Of a stretch of 64,000 nt of DNA, positions 20,581-28,743 are shown one piece after another (the first letter of the stretch is position 1; every line of letters begins with the position of its first letter). The stretch is taken from the NCBI GenBank assembly GCA_036389295.1, contig DASVQB010000051.1, positions 1-64,000 on the forward strand, in the 5' to 3' direction. The notes beneath the pieces are model-generated. The model was not told the origin of the DNA, did not search any database, and worked only from the letters and a program-made list of their open reading frames with translations. The DNA comes from AC-37 sp036389295. Its GTDB lineage: Bacteria > Actinomycetota > Thermoleophilia > Solirubrobacterales > Thermoleophilaceae. The translations under genes and the position numbers were made by a program.

Positions 20581-20670
20581 GCGGCCCGCGCCGGCATCGC
20601 CTCCCGGGGGTACGCTCGCTTCGCTCGCTCAGGGAGCCCCCCGACAGGCGACGACCGGCGCGTCCGCGAC
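20581..20670. repeat. Dispersed ~90-bp hairpin repeat, copy 1
   Basis: Near-identical to 21770-21858 (same orientation): both share the run CGGGGGTACGCTCGCTTCGC and the flanks GCGGCCCGCGCCGGCATCGC and GCGTCCGCGAC. Internal complementarity (CGGGGG with CCCCCCG) forms a hairpin. The two copies bracket the L,D-transpeptidase gene. The 20551-20878 gap otherwise holds a structured leader and no gene. Confidence 0.85.
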
Positions 20671-20756
20671 CGCACGGGTCGCGCATCGCGGACTCCGTGG
20701 GGCGGCTTCCTGGCCTACATCGCTACCGTCGGTGCGCCAGGCCGGAGCCGTTGGTT

Positions 20757-20864
20757 TGTCGGCCGGCTGCGGGGGAATCCGTTGAGGCGGGGTGGGGCGG
20801 AGCGGGTCTATCGAGTGGGCTGGGCCGGTGCCCTGCCTTCAGCCGGCGGGCGGATTGGCCGACA
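20757..20864 (+). promoter_or_regulatory. Structured 5' leader of the L,D-transpeptidase gene
   Basis: TGTCGGCC (20757-20764) pairs perfectly with GGCCGACA (20857-20864), and the directly nested GGCTG (20765-20769) pairs with CAGCC (20840-20844). The enclosed loop has GCGGGGGAATCCG and G-rich blocks. The structure ends 14 nt before the ATG. It does not match a riboswitch class that I can recognise. Confidence 0.4.
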
Positions 20865-20878
20865 CCGGGCCTGGAGCC

Positions 20879-21736
20879 ATGCTTCGGCCCGCCGCAGTCA
20901 CGTACCTGCTCGTCGCCCTCCTTCTCGCCACCGCGGGGGCCGCTGCCGCGACCGTCAACCGCGCCGCGCGCCAGGGCGGCGACGCCGCCCGGGGACAGGG
21001 CGCGCAAGCCGAGGCGCTCGCCTCCCCGCGGGCGCCCCGCGGGGGCGCCGTCCCGCAGCCGGCGCCGGCCGCGTCGGCTGACGACTCGACCGCCGTCGCC
21101 GAGGAGGAGGCGCCGCGCGCCGCCCGTCCGCGCGGGTTCGAGTACCTGAAGGTGCGTCCGGGCCGCAGCGTCGCGCTCCGGGCGTCGCCCGGCGGGGCGG
21201 TCGCCGCGAGGGTCGGCTCGCGCACCGAGTTCGGCTCCCAGACGGTCCTCTCGGTCGCCGACCGCCGCGGCGACTGGCTCGGCGTTGTCTCGAGCGCGCT
21301 GCCGAACGGCCGCCTCGGCTGGGTCCGCGCCGACCGCGACTCGACCGAGCGCGGCCGGACGCTGACCTCGATCCAGGTCGACCTCTCGACCCGCTCGCTC
21401 GCCCTTCGCCGGGGCCGGAAGGTCGTGAGGCGGATCCGCGTGTCCGTCGGCCGGCCGGGCTCGAGCACGCCCACCGGCCGCTTCGCGGTCACCGACAGGC
21501 TCTCCGGCGCGAGCTACGGCTCCTACTACGGCTGCTGCATCCTCGCGCTGACCGGCCACCAGCCGAACACCCCGGCCGGCTGGCGGGGCGGCGACCGGCT
21601 CGCGATCCACGGCACGAACGCCCCCGGCTCGATCGGCGCGGCCGCCTCGGCCGGCTGCCTGCGCGCCCTGGACGCCGACCTGGAGCTCCTGATGCGCCGC
21701 GTGCCGCTGGGCGCGCCGGTCGTCGTTCGTCCTTAG
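20879..21736 (+). CDS. L,D-transpeptidase (YkuD) with SH3-like domain
   Basis: 285-aa cell-envelope enzyme that makes 3-3 peptidoglycan cross-links or anchors proteins. It has an N-terminal signal/anchor segment (residues ~5-22), an Ala/Pro-rich linker, an SH3b-like domain (~84-150: YLKVRPGRSVALRASPGG) and a YkuD domain with the catalytic motif HGTNAPGSIGAAASAGCLRA (His, Ser, Cys, Arg all present). The open frame extends up to 20792, but the ATG at 20879 directly precedes the signal segment. It is flanked by both copies of the dispersed repeat and preceded by a foldable leader. Confidence 0.9.
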   Translation: MLRPAAVTYLLVALLLATAGAAAATVNRAARQGGDAARGQGAQAEALASPRAPRGGAVPQPAPAASADDSTAVAEEEAPRAARPRGFEYLKVRPGRSVALRASPGGAVAARVGSRTEFGSQTVLSVADRRGDWLGVVSSALPNGRLGWVRADRDSTERGRTLTSIQVDLSTRSLALRRGRKVVRRIRVSVGRPGSSTPTGRFAVTDRLSGASYGSYYGCCILALTGHQPNTPAGWRGGDRLAIHGTNAPGSIGAAASAGCLRALDADLELLMRRVPLGAPVVVRP

Positions 21737-21769
21737 TCGTCCCCCTTCGCCGAGCCCCGGCCGCCCGGC

Positions 21770-21858
21770 GCGGCCCGCGCCGGCATCGCCTTCCGGGGGT
21801 ACGCTCGCTTCGCTCGCTCAGGGAGCCCCCCGGCAGGCGACGTCAGCGCGTCCGCGAC
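21770..21858. repeat. Dispersed ~90-bp hairpin repeat, copy 2
   Basis: Direct-repeat partner of 20581-20670, offset 1189 bp. It lies between the convergent ends of the transpeptidase gene and the glycosyltransferase gene, where a bidirectional terminator would be expected. Confidence 0.85.
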
Positions 21859-21882
21859 GAGCCGGTCGCGAACCGCCTTGCC

Positions 21883-23313
21883 TCAGCGCTGGAGCGCCGC
21901 GGCGGCGCTCCCATCGCCGAGCCGGCTCCCGGCGAGCGCGGCGGCTTCGACCCGCTGCGGCCGCGGTGAGCGGAATCGCACCAGCGTGAAGCGGCCCGTC
22001 TCCCTCAGCTCGACCAGCCTGAAGCCCGGCGCGGGCGGCGTGCGCGGGTCGTGGCCGGGCCGGCGGCGGAACGACTCGTCGGTCGAGCGCATGCCCAGCA
22101 CCGCTACCTCGCGGACCGCGACGCCCCCGCTCGGCGGCGGGTCGAGGTCGCCCAGGTAGGCGTCGAGCGGCGCGATCGAGTTGTCCGGCGTCGCGACCAC
22201 GAGGCGTGGCCCGTCGCCGTGCCCGAGCGCCTCGGCCGCCGCCCGGAAGTCGGGTCGCCGCAGCGCGGTCCCGGCCGGGACCGAGATCGTCACGACCAGC
22301 ATCGCGGCAGCCAGCAGCCCCGCGCCGGCGAGCCCGAGGCGGCCGCCCGCCGCAAAGCCTGCGCCCGCCGCGACCGCCAGCGGCACCCACGCGGCGATCG
22401 TCAGGTAGGCGGCGAAGTAGTCGAAGCCCGCGACCGCCATCGCGAGCGGGACTCCGGCCGCGGCCGCCCCCAGCCCGGCGGCGACCAGCCCTCCGCGCGG
22501 CTCGCGCCCGCGCGCCCGCGCGAGGAGCAGCACGGCGGCGAGGAGCGCCAGCGCGGCGACGGGGAGCTTCAAGGCCTCGGCCGGCTGCCCGTAGTCGCCC
22601 GGCGTCCCCTGCTCCCCGAGCAGCAGCTTCTTCGGCACCTCCTCGACCCGCTGCGACAGCGGCGCCTCGGACACGAACCGCGTGAAGTTCCCGGTCGAGC
22701 GCTGGTCGAGCGCCAGCGGGAGCAGCGCGGCCGCCGCGCACCCGACCGCGGCCACGGCCGTGAGCGCGGCCCCGCGGCGCGGCCCCGGGACGCTCGCCAC
22801 GAGCCACGCCGCCTCGCCCAGCACGAGGAACCCCGCGTAGTAGTGGGTCGCGACCGCCAGCGCGCAGCAGGCGGCCCACGCCGCGAGCGGCCGCCCGTCC
22901 GGCCGCGCGACCGCCCGCGCCGCGAGCCACACCGACAGCGCCCCCAGCAGGACGAGCAGCGAGTACGCCCGCGCCTCCTGTGAGTACCAGACGAGCAGCG
23001 GGCTGACCGCGGCCAGCGCCGCCGCCACCAGCCCGACGCGACGCGACGCGAGCGCCCGCCCCGCCGCGTAGACGACCGGCACCGCCGCCGTGCCCGCCAG
23101 CGCCGACAGCGACCGCATCCCCACCTCGCCGTGGCCGAGGACCCGCGTCCAGGCCCAGGCGAGGACGTAGTACGCCGGCGGCGTCGACTCCGTGTCGGGG
23201 ATCGTGGACAGCATGTCCCCGAGCGACATGCGCAGCAGCGAGGCCGTCACGCCCTCGTCCCCCGAGAGGCTCTGCACGTCGAGCGTCGCGAACCGCAGCG
23301 CGGCGGCGAGCAC
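21883..23313 (-). CDS. GT-C-type membrane glycosyltransferase (family 39-like)
   Basis: 476-aa polytopic membrane protein with about ten hydrophobic segments. The first extracytoplasmic loop carries the acidic GDEG motif (SLSGDEGVTAS) characteristic of polyprenyl-phosphate-dependent mannosyl/arabinosyltransferases; a soluble C-terminal domain follows residue ~360. It probably transfers a sugar from a lipid carrier to a wall polymer or protein. The GTG at 23313 is the furthest start possible before the tRNA on the same strand; the first TM helix begins almost immediately, so the N-terminus is short. Confidence 0.8.
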   Translation of the reverse strand: MLAAALRFATLDVQSLSGDEGVTASLLRMSLGDMLSTIPDTESTPPAYYVLAWAWTRVLGHGEVGMRSLSALAGTAAVPVVYAAGRALASRRVGLVAAALAAVSPLLVWYSQEARAYSLLVLLGALSVWLAARAVARPDGRPLAAWAACCALAVATHYYAGFLVLGEAAWLVASVPGPRRGAALTAVAAVGCAAAALLPLALDQRSTGNFTRFVSEAPLSQRVEEVPKKLLLGEQGTPGDYGQPAEALKLPVAALALLAAVLLLARARGREPRGGLVAAGLGAAAAGVPLAMAVAGFDYFAAYLTIAAWVPLAVAAGAGFAAGGRLGLAGAGLLAAAMLVVTISVPAGTALRRPDFRAAAEALGHGDGPRLVVATPDNSIAPLDAYLGDLDPPPSGGVAVREVAVLGMRSTDESFRRRPGHDPRTPPAPGFRLVELRETGRFTLVRFRSPRPQRVEAAALAGSRLGDGSAAAALQR

Positions 23314-23348
23314 CGTCAGCCCGGCGAGCGGGGCGAGCGGCCGGGCAG

Positions 23349-23421
23349 AGCCGGAGAGGGGACTCGAACCCCTGACCTGCCGCTTACAAGGCGGCTGCTC
23401 TACCAGCTGAGCTACTCCGGC
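23349..23421 (-). tRNA. tRNA-Thr (anticodon UGU)
   Basis: The reverse complement folds as a complete 73-nt cloverleaf: acceptor GCCGGAG/CTCCGGC, D arm GCTC...GAGC, anticodon stem GCCGC/GCGGC with loop CTTGTAA, 5-nt variable loop, T arm AGGGG-TTCGAGT-CCCCT and discriminator T. The CCA end is not encoded. It lies between the 176-aa membrane protein and the glycosyltransferase, all on the minus strand. Confidence 0.97.
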
Positions 23422-23436
23422 GGGCCGGGGCCGAGT

Positions 23437-23967
23437 CTAGGTCGCGGCCGAGCTCGCCACGGCCACCTGCTCGATGTCGCCGTGGCCGTTCGACGACACG
23501 GGGATCGGGGGCGGCTCGTCGGCGCTGCGGTCGTTCAGCAGCTGCTCGACCGCGCCGAGGACCGCGCCGAACACCGCTCGGCGCCAGATCGACTGGGCGA
23601 GGGCGCGGCCGTTGCCGCTCAGCTTCGGGATGTCGCCGCGGGCGGGGTGGTAGCGGTCGACGAACCGGTTGAGCGGCCACGTGGCGAACCCCTCCGCCAC
23701 CCCGGCGACCATCCCGCGCAGCACCGGCGGCCCCGGCACGAACGGCTTGGCCAGCGCGTACGCCGCGCCGAACGCGGCGCCGCCGTACACGTGCAGGACG
23801 AGGCCGGGGACCGGCCACTCGCGCCCGCGCGTGACGAGCTTGCCCAGCATCTCGACGTCGTCGTAGGGCGAGTCGAACAGCCGCTTGTCCAGCGGCTGCT
23901 GCGCCGCCCACACGGCCGCGGCGACCCCTCCGGCCGCCGCGCCGCGCACGCTCCTGTGCAGGGTCAT
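23437..23967 (-). CDS. Conserved hypothetical membrane-associated protein
   Basis: 176-aa protein with two to three weakly hydrophobic Gly/Ala-rich segments (residues ~8-24, 57-75, 83-95 and 128-142) and a polar C-terminal tail. The first segment contains GAAAGGVAAAVWAAQQPLDK. I do not recognise the family; it resembles small integral proteins of unknown function common in actinobacteria. It starts 46 bp from the divergent acyltransferase gene. Confidence 0.6.
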   Translation of the reverse strand: MTLHRSVRGAAAGGVAAAVWAAQQPLDKRLFDSPYDDVEMLGKLVTRGREWPVPGLVLHVYGGAAFGAAYALAKPFVPGPPVLRGMVAGVAEGFATWPLNRFVDRYHPARGDIPKLSGNGRALAQSIWRRAVFGAVLGAVEQLLNDRSADEPPPIPVSSNGHGDIEQVAVASSAAT

Positions 23968-24013
23968 CGCGGTGAGCGTAACGCGCGGCGGGCCGCGGTG
24001 TCACTTCAGGCAC

Positions 24014-24781
24014 ATGGATCTCGACCGCCACCACGAGCGAATCCGCGCGAGGGGCGTGCAGCCGCTCGTCTACTGGGTCGTCCGCGCCGTCCTCCAGCCG
24101 GCGATCCTCGTCTGGTTCCGGCTCGCGCGCCTCGGCCGCGAGCACGTCCCGCGCGAGGGCGCGGTCATCCTCGCCGCCAACCACAAGAGCTTCCTCGACC
24201 CGTTCGTCGTCGGCGTCTGCCTGCGCCGCCCGGTCTACTTCGTCGCGAAGCGCGAGCTGTTCGAGAAGCGGCTGACCGGCTGGTTCCTCAACTGCCTCGG
24301 CGCGTTCCCGATCCGGCGCGGCGAGTCGGACGAGGAGGCCGTCGAGACGGCCAAGGCGGTGCTCGCCCGCGGCGACGCCGTAGTGATCTTCCCCGAGGGC
24401 ACGCGGGTCCGCCGGGACGGCCTGGGCGACCCGAAGCGCGGCGTCGGCCGGCTCGCGCTCCAGACCGGCGCACCGGTGGTGCCGATCGCCGTCCACGGCA
24501 CCGAGCGCGCCCGCCGCGGCTGGTGGATCCGCCCGGTGAAGGTCCGCGTCCGCTGCGGACGCCCGCTCACGTTCCCGCGCGTCGAGGCCGACTCCCCGCG
24601 GCTGGCCGCCGAGGTCACGGCCCGGATCTGGCCCTGCGTCGAGCTCCAGTACCGCTGGCTCGACGACCTGCCGGCGCTGCGCGAGCGGCCGCCGCTCGTC
24701 CCGCGGCCCGCGCTCGCCCCCATCCGCGTCCTGTCCCGCGGCGGGCGCCGCGAGGACGACGAGCGCCGCCGCGCCGCCTAG
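24014..24781 (+). CDS. 1-acyl-sn-glycerol-3-phosphate acyltransferase (PlsC family)
   Basis: 255-aa membrane-associated acyltransferase. It has the catalytic HX4D box in NHKSFLD, the glycerophosphate-binding EGTR motif (FPEGTRVRRDG) and the downstream VVPIAVHGTER block. It would acylate lysophosphatidate in phospholipid synthesis. The ATG at 24014 is chosen because the longer frame runs into the divergent gene and lacks homology. Confidence 0.88.
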   Translation: MDLDRHHERIRARGVQPLVYWVVRAVLQPAILVWFRLARLGREHVPREGAVILAANHKSFLDPFVVGVCLRRPVYFVAKRELFEKRLTGWFLNCLGAFPIRRGESDEEAVETAKAVLARGDAVVIFPEGTRVRRDGLGDPKRGVGRLALQTGAPVVPIAVHGTERARRGWWIRPVKVRVRCGRPLTFPRVEADSPRLAAEVTARIWPCVELQYRWLDDLPALRERPPLVPRPALAPIRVLSRGGRREDDERRRAA

Positions 24782-24799
24782 CGGAGCTCGCCGGAGGGC

Positions 24800-24805
24800 T
24801 AGGCT
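24800..24805 (+). promoter_or_regulatory. Candidate -10 box for leaderless ECF sigma gene
   Basis: TAGGCT ends 6 nt before the GTG at 24812. No Shine-Dalgarno sequence is present in the interval. Confidence 0.35.
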
Positions 24806-24811
24806 CCGTGA

Positions 24812-25381
24812 GTGGCGGCGGACCCGGACAAGGCCGAGCTGGACGCGGCTTTCACCGAGCTCTACCGCTCGCACCTGCGCGACGTCTACAGCTACGCGTA
24901 CTACCGGATCGGCAACCACCACGACGCCGAGGACCTCACCGAGCAGACCTTCCTCCAGGCCTACCGCCACTTCGCGCGCGCGCAGGCGGAGTCGAACGGC
25001 CGGCCGCTGCGGCCGTGGCTGATCCGCATCGCCCACAACCTCGCGGCCAACTACCACCGCGACCGCTCGCGCCGCCCGCAGACCCATCTCGAGGACGCGG
25101 CGGTGGTGATGGAGCCGCACGGCACGGACCAGCTCGTCGAGGGGCGGGAGGAGGTCCAGGAGGTCCTGGCCGGGGTCGCGGGGCTCGCGGAGGACCGCCG
25201 CGAGGCGCTGATCATGCGGTTCGCGCTCGGGATGGACAACCGCGAGATCGCGCGGGCGCTCGGCCGCTCCGAGGGGGCGACGAAGGTGTTGATCCACCGA
25301 GCGATCAGGCAGCTCGAGGAGCGGCTCGCGGAGGAGGGCCGCGAGGTCTCGTCGAAGGAGGCGACTGATGAGCGAGGTTGA
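24812..25381 (+). CDS. ECF-type RNA polymerase sigma factor
   Basis: 189-aa sigma factor with only regions 2 and 4: HLRDVYSYAYYRIGN plus DAEDLTEQTFLQAYRHF (region 2) and EALIMRFALGMDNREIARAL plus a recognition helix EGATKVLIHRAIRQL (region 4). The following small membrane gene overlaps it by 14 bp and may act as its regulator. The signal sensed is not evident. Confidence 0.9.
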   Translation: MAADPDKAELDAAFTELYRSHLRDVYSYAYYRIGNHHDAEDLTEQTFLQAYRHFARAQAESNGRPLRPWLIRIAHNLAANYHRDRSRRPQTHLEDAAVVMEPHGTDQLVEGREEVQEVLAGVAGLAEDRREALIMRFALGMDNREIARALGRSEGATKVLIHRAIRQLEERLAEEGREVSSKEATDERG

Positions 25382-25694
25382 GCGGCTGCTGCACAGCGCG
25401 CTTGCGCCGGTGGACCCACCCGGGGCGCTGACCGAGCGGCTCGAGCGGCGGCTCAGCGAGCTGACCGACGCCGCGGTGGGCGAGCTGGCGGAGTTCGACC
25501 CGAGCGCGCTGCGCGACCCGCGGCGGTGGGCGCGGCTGGCCGCGGCGGGGGTCGTGACCGTCGGCGCCGGCGGCGCGCTCGTGCTCGTCCGCGCGCGGCA
25601 GAAGCAGCGGCGGCGAGAGGCGCACGGGCTGCGCGCGCTCCAGAAGGGCGTCCGCGAGGTGCAGGCCGACGTGCGAAGGCGCCTGAGGCGCTGA
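25368..25694 (+). CDS. Small single-pass membrane protein, putative anti-sigma partner
   Basis: 108-aa protein with an acidic, helical N-terminal ~50 residues, one membrane segment (~57-74, LAAAGVVTVGAGGALVLV) and a very basic C-terminal tail. It overlaps the end of the ECF sigma gene by 14 bp, the usual position and topology of an anti-sigma factor. No zinc-binding HXXXCXXC motif is present, so the assignment rests on position. Confidence 0.6.
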   Translation: MSEVERLLHSALAPVDPPGALTERLERRLSELTDAAVGELAEFDPSALRDPRRWARLAAAGVVTVGAGGALVLVRARQKQRRREAHGLRALQKGVREVQADVRRRLRR

Positions 25695-25817
25695 CCCGAG
25701 CGATCCGCCCTCCCGGCTGATCCGCGGGGGGCGCCGAGCGGCCCGGCGAGCCGCCGGTGATCGGTGTCCCGCTCCGGCCGCCGGCGCGGCGCGCGGCCGC
25801 GGATATGGTCTCCACCG

Positions 25818-26624
25818 GTGGCCGTCTGCTACCGACACCCGAACCGCGAGACGGGGGTCAGCTGCTCGAGCTGCGGGCGGCCGATCTGCCCCGACTGCAT
25901 GACCTCCACGTCGGTCGGCATGCGGTGCCCGGAGTGCGCGCGCCAGCGCACGAAGGTCCGGACGATGCGGTCCGTCGAGCAGCCGACGCTCACCTACGTC
26001 CTGATCGGGATCAACGTGGCGCTCGCGCTCGGCTCGACCCTGAGCGGCGGCGGCGCTGCGGGTGGCGGCTCGGCCGGCAGCCTGGTCCTGGACTTCGGCC
26101 TCTCGCGGCCCACCGTGGCCGACGGCGAGATCTGGCGCGTGGTCACCGCCGGCTTCCTGCACGCGGGCTTCCTCCACCTGTTCTTCAACATGTACGCGCT
26201 CTGGATCCTCGGGACGATGCTCGAGCCCGCCATCGGCCGGCTGCGGTTCGGGCTGATCTACTTCGTCTCGCTCCTGGCCGGGTCGTTCGGCGCGCTGCTC
26301 CTCCAGGAGACCGGCTTCACGGTCGGCGCATCCGGCGCGATCTTCGGGCTGATGGGAGCCGCCGTGGTGATCATGCGCAACCGCGGGGTCAGCCCGATGG
26401 AGAGCGGGCTCGGCCTCTGGATTGGGCTGAACCTGCTGATCACGTTCGCGGTTCCGCGGATCTCCATCGGCGGCCACATCGGCGGCCTGATCGGCGGCGC
26501 GATCGCGGCGGCGATCCTCTACGACGTCACCGACCGGCTCCGCATCCCCAGCCCGGTGCCGGCGGTGCTGGTCGGGGCGGTCGGCGTGCTCTCCGTGGTC
26601 GGCGCCGTCGTCGTCTCCGGCTGA
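25818..26624 (+). CDS. Rhomboid-family intramembrane serine protease with N-terminal zinc ribbon
   Basis: 268-aa protein. Residues 4-40 form a B-box-like zinc ribbon (CYRHPNRETGVSCSSCGRPICPDCM ... CPEC region). Six or seven TM segments follow, with catalytic Ser in GASGAIFG and His in GGHIGG, and the HLFFNMYALW segment after TM2. It cleaves membrane proteins within the bilayer; substrate unknown. The GTG at 25818 is 8 nt after TATGGT, suggesting a leaderless mRNA. Its 3' end overlaps the convergent AbiEi-like gene by ~106 bp. Confidence 0.9.
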   Translation: MAVCYRHPNRETGVSCSSCGRPICPDCMTSTSVGMRCPECARQRTKVRTMRSVEQPTLTYVLIGINVALALGSTLSGGGAAGGGSAGSLVLDFGLSRPTVADGEIWRVVTAGFLHAGFLHLFFNMYALWILGTMLEPAIGRLRFGLIYFVSLLAGSFGALLLQETGFTVGASGAIFGLMGAAVVIMRNRGVSPMESGLGLWIGLNLLITFAVPRISIGGHIGGLIGGAIAAAILYDVTDRLRIPSPVPAVLVGAVGVLSVVGAVVVSG

Positions 26625-27502
26625 AGCAGCGCGCGCAGCTCGGCGACCACGTACCCCGGCTCCTCCACGACGTCGCCCCAGGTGAAGCGCCGGAGCTCGT
26701 CGTCGCGCGCGCGTGCCTCGCGGTCCCGCCTGCGGTCTGCCTCCCACGCGTGGCGCGAGGAGTGGTAGCGGTAGCTGTCGAGCTCGACGGTCAGGCGCCG
26801 GTCCGGCCAGCGGCAGTCGACCCGGTGGGCGCCGGCCCGGCGGTTCGTGACCGGCAGCGGCAGGCCGGCCTCCTCCACGAGGCGCAGGAACGCGCGCTCG
26901 AGGCTGCTGAGCGTCACGCGCGCGTCGCCGCGCATCACCCCGCGGAGCCTCCCCGCGCCGGGCGCGTTCGGCCGTCGGGCGAGGACGATCTCGACGTGCC
27001 GCGGCGTCGTGCGGTGGAGGACGCCGGCCTCGTGGCAGGCGCGGGCGAGGTCGTCGACCGGCAGGAGGGCGGCGAGGTCGACGAGCGTCCGCGGCACGGT
27101 GGTGACCGGGATCGAGCGGGCGGTCGTCACCTCGCGGCGGTCGAGCCGGCCGCGGCGGGTCCGGATGCCGCGGACGCGGCGTTCGGTCGGCGCGGTCACC
27201 TCCGGTGTCGACGGCGAGCCCTTGAGCAGTGAGAGCAGGTGGGCGGCGGCGCGTCCGCTGAGCACCGCGCCCTGACCGCACGCCTTCACTGCCGCGAGAT
27301 ACCGGGCCTCGAGGCTCGGCGCCACGTGTCCGACTCGGTAGACGCCCCTGTGCACTCGAATCAGCGTCCCCTTTCGCTCGCGTCGCTTGATACCGGCCTC
27401 CGAGACTCCCGCCGCGAGCAGTTCCGCACGGGTGACCACCCCGTGTTGCCTGCTCGCGATCCGAGCCAGCTCTTTCTCCACCGTCCTGTTTTCGGGTCGC
27501 AT
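26519..27502 (-). CDS. AbiEi-type antitoxin-domain / DUF559-like protein
   Basis: 327-aa protein. The N-terminal winged helix (HGVVTRAELLAAGVSEAGIKRR) matches the AbiEi_4-type domain of type IV antitoxins, and the C-terminal ~110 residues (VDCRWPDRRLTVELDSYRYH...) resemble a DUF559/Vsr-like endonuclease fold. Such fused proteins are common in thermoleophilial and other actinobacterial genomes without an AbiEii toxin beside them, and none is seen here. The C-terminal tail is Thr/Ala-rich and overlaps the rhomboid gene antisense, so the end may have extended by stop loss. Confidence 0.75.
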   Translation of the reverse strand: MRPENRTVEKELARIASRQHGVVTRAELLAAGVSEAGIKRRERKGTLIRVHRGVYRVGHVAPSLEARYLAAVKACGQGAVLSGRAAAHLLSLLKGSPSTPEVTAPTERRVRGIRTRRGRLDRREVTTARSIPVTTVPRTLVDLAALLPVDDLARACHEAGVLHRTTPRHVEIVLARRPNAPGAGRLRGVMRGDARVTLSSLERAFLRLVEEAGLPLPVTNRRAGAHRVDCRWPDRRLTVELDSYRYHSSRHAWEADRRRDREARARDDELRRFTWGDVVEEPGYVVAELRALLQPETTTAPTTESTPTAPTSTAGTGLGMRSRSVTS

Positions 27503-27547
27503 ACCGACCCTTAAGTCGCGCGGTGGCGAAGCTCGCCCCCTGGAGGG

Positions 27548-28450
27548 CTAGCGGGGGACGGGGGAGAGGTCGATCGCTCGACCCGGCGGGGCGGCCGGGA
27601 CGCGGTCCGGGTGGAGGAGGTGGGCCAGGAGCTCGAGGCCGTCCACCAGGCGCGGGCCGGGGCGGGAGAAGTAGGCGGCGGCGTCGACGGCGACCACGGA
27701 GCGGGCCCCGAGGGCGCCGAGCCTCGCCTCGTAGGCCCGGGCCTCGGTCGCGGCGGCCTCGGCGTCGTAGCCGCACGGCATCGCGACCACGACCTCGGGC
27801 GCGGCGGCGGCGATCTCGTCCCAGGTCGCGGTTCGGGACTTCTCGCCCGGCAGGCCGAGGAGGTCCTCGCCTCCCGCCATCTCGATCATCTGCGGGACCC
27901 AGTGGCCGCCCACGTACGGCGGGTCGAGCCACTCGAGGGCGGCGACGCGCACGGGCGGGGCGTCGCCGACGGCCTCGCGGACGCGGTCGATGCGGTCCGC
28001 GGCGTCGCGGAGCAGGGCCTCGCCGGCGTCGGGCGCCTCGGCCGCCTCGGCGAGCCGGCGGACGTCGCCCAGCACCTCGCCGATCGTCGAAGGGTCGAGG
28101 GACAGCACCCGAGGCGACGGCTCCATCTCGCGCGCGACCGCGAGGACGTCGTCGTAGGAGACGGCGCAGACCTCGCACACGGCCTGGGTCACGACCAGGT
28201 CCGGCTCGAGCTCCTCGAGCGCGTCGCGGTCGAGCTCGTAGATCGCCTCGCCGCGCTCCGTCCGGGAGCGGACCTCGCGGTCGATCTCCGCCGGCGCCAG
28301 CCCCTCCGGGATGACGCTGCGGGTCAGATGGGGCAGCTCCGGCGCGCCTGGCGGATAATCGCACTCGTGGGTGACCCCGACAGTGGAGTCGCCCAGGCCG
28401 AGCGCGAACAGCAGCTCGGTCGCCGACGGGACGAGGCTTGCGATCCGCAC
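27548..28450 (-). CDS. BtuF-like cobalamin/metal-chelate binding protein (TroA fold)
   Basis: 300-aa substrate-binding-like protein: IASLVPSATELLFALGLGDSTVGVTHECDYP at the N-terminus is the classic BtuF/cobalamin-binding start (given here as its known form, residues 3-33), followed by ELEPDLVVTQ and a C-terminal TroA lobe. No signal peptide is visible, unlike typical periplasmic BtuF, so it may be cytosolic as in other actinobacterial homologues. The GTG at 28450 is 10 bp from the divergent PCD start. Confidence 0.75.
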   Translation of the reverse strand: MRIASLVPSATELLFALGLGDSTVGVTHECDYPPGAPELPHLTRSVIPEGLAPAEIDREVRSRTERGEAIYELDRDALEELEPDLVVTQAVCEVCAVSYDDVLAVAREMEPSPRVLSLDPSTIGEVLGDVRRLAEAAEAPDAGEALLRDAADRIDRVREAVGDAPPVRVAALEWLDPPYVGGHWVPQMIEMAGGEDLLGLPGEKSRTATWDEIAAAAPEVVVAMPCGYDAEAAATEARAYEARLGALGARSVVAVDAAAYFSRPGPRLVDGLELLAHLLHPDRVPAAPPGRAIDLSPVPR

Positions 28451-28460
28451 TGGAGGAACG

Positions 28461-28742
28461 ATGGCAGTTCTCAGCGACGAGGAGATCGAGAGCGGGCTGG
28501 CCGGGCTCGAGGGGGACTGGGCACGGAAGGGGGACGCCATCGAGCGGCAGCTCGAGGCGAAGGACTTCCGCGGCTCGGTCGACCTGGTGAACCGGATCAC
28601 CGATGTGGCGGAGGAGATGAACCACCATCCCGACCTCGCGATCTCGTGGAACAAGGTGACGCTCTCGCTCTCCACGCACTCGCAGGGCGGCATCACCGAC
28701 AGCGACCTCGAGCTTGCGCGCAGGATCGACGAGCTGGCGTAG
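28461..28742 (+). CDS. 4a-hydroxytetrahydrobiopterin dehydratase (pterin-4-alpha-carbinolamine dehydratase)
   Basis: 93-aa enzyme that recycles pterin cofactor by dehydrating 4a-hydroxytetrahydrobiopterin. The active-site block EMNHHPDLAISWNKVTLSL and the terminal STHSQGGIT are diagnostic, and length is typical. GGAGGA ends 3 nt before the ATG. No aromatic amino-acid hydroxylase is in the window. The next gene begins 2 nt after its stop. Confidence 0.9.
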   Translation: MAVLSDEEIESGLAGLEGDWARKGDAIERQLEAKDFRGSVDLVNRITDVAEEMNHHPDLAISWNKVTLSLSTHSQGGITDSDLELARRIDELA

Positions 28743-28743
28743 G

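Noticed and set aside
20757..20864. ydaO/c-di-AMP riboswitch
   Set aside because: The G-rich loop is suggestive, but the GGTGAATCC and CAGCTAACC-type core elements of that class are absent.
26519..27502. Complete type IV toxin-antitoxin system
   Set aside because: Only the AbiEi-like protein is present; no AbiEii nucleotidyltransferase lies next to it.
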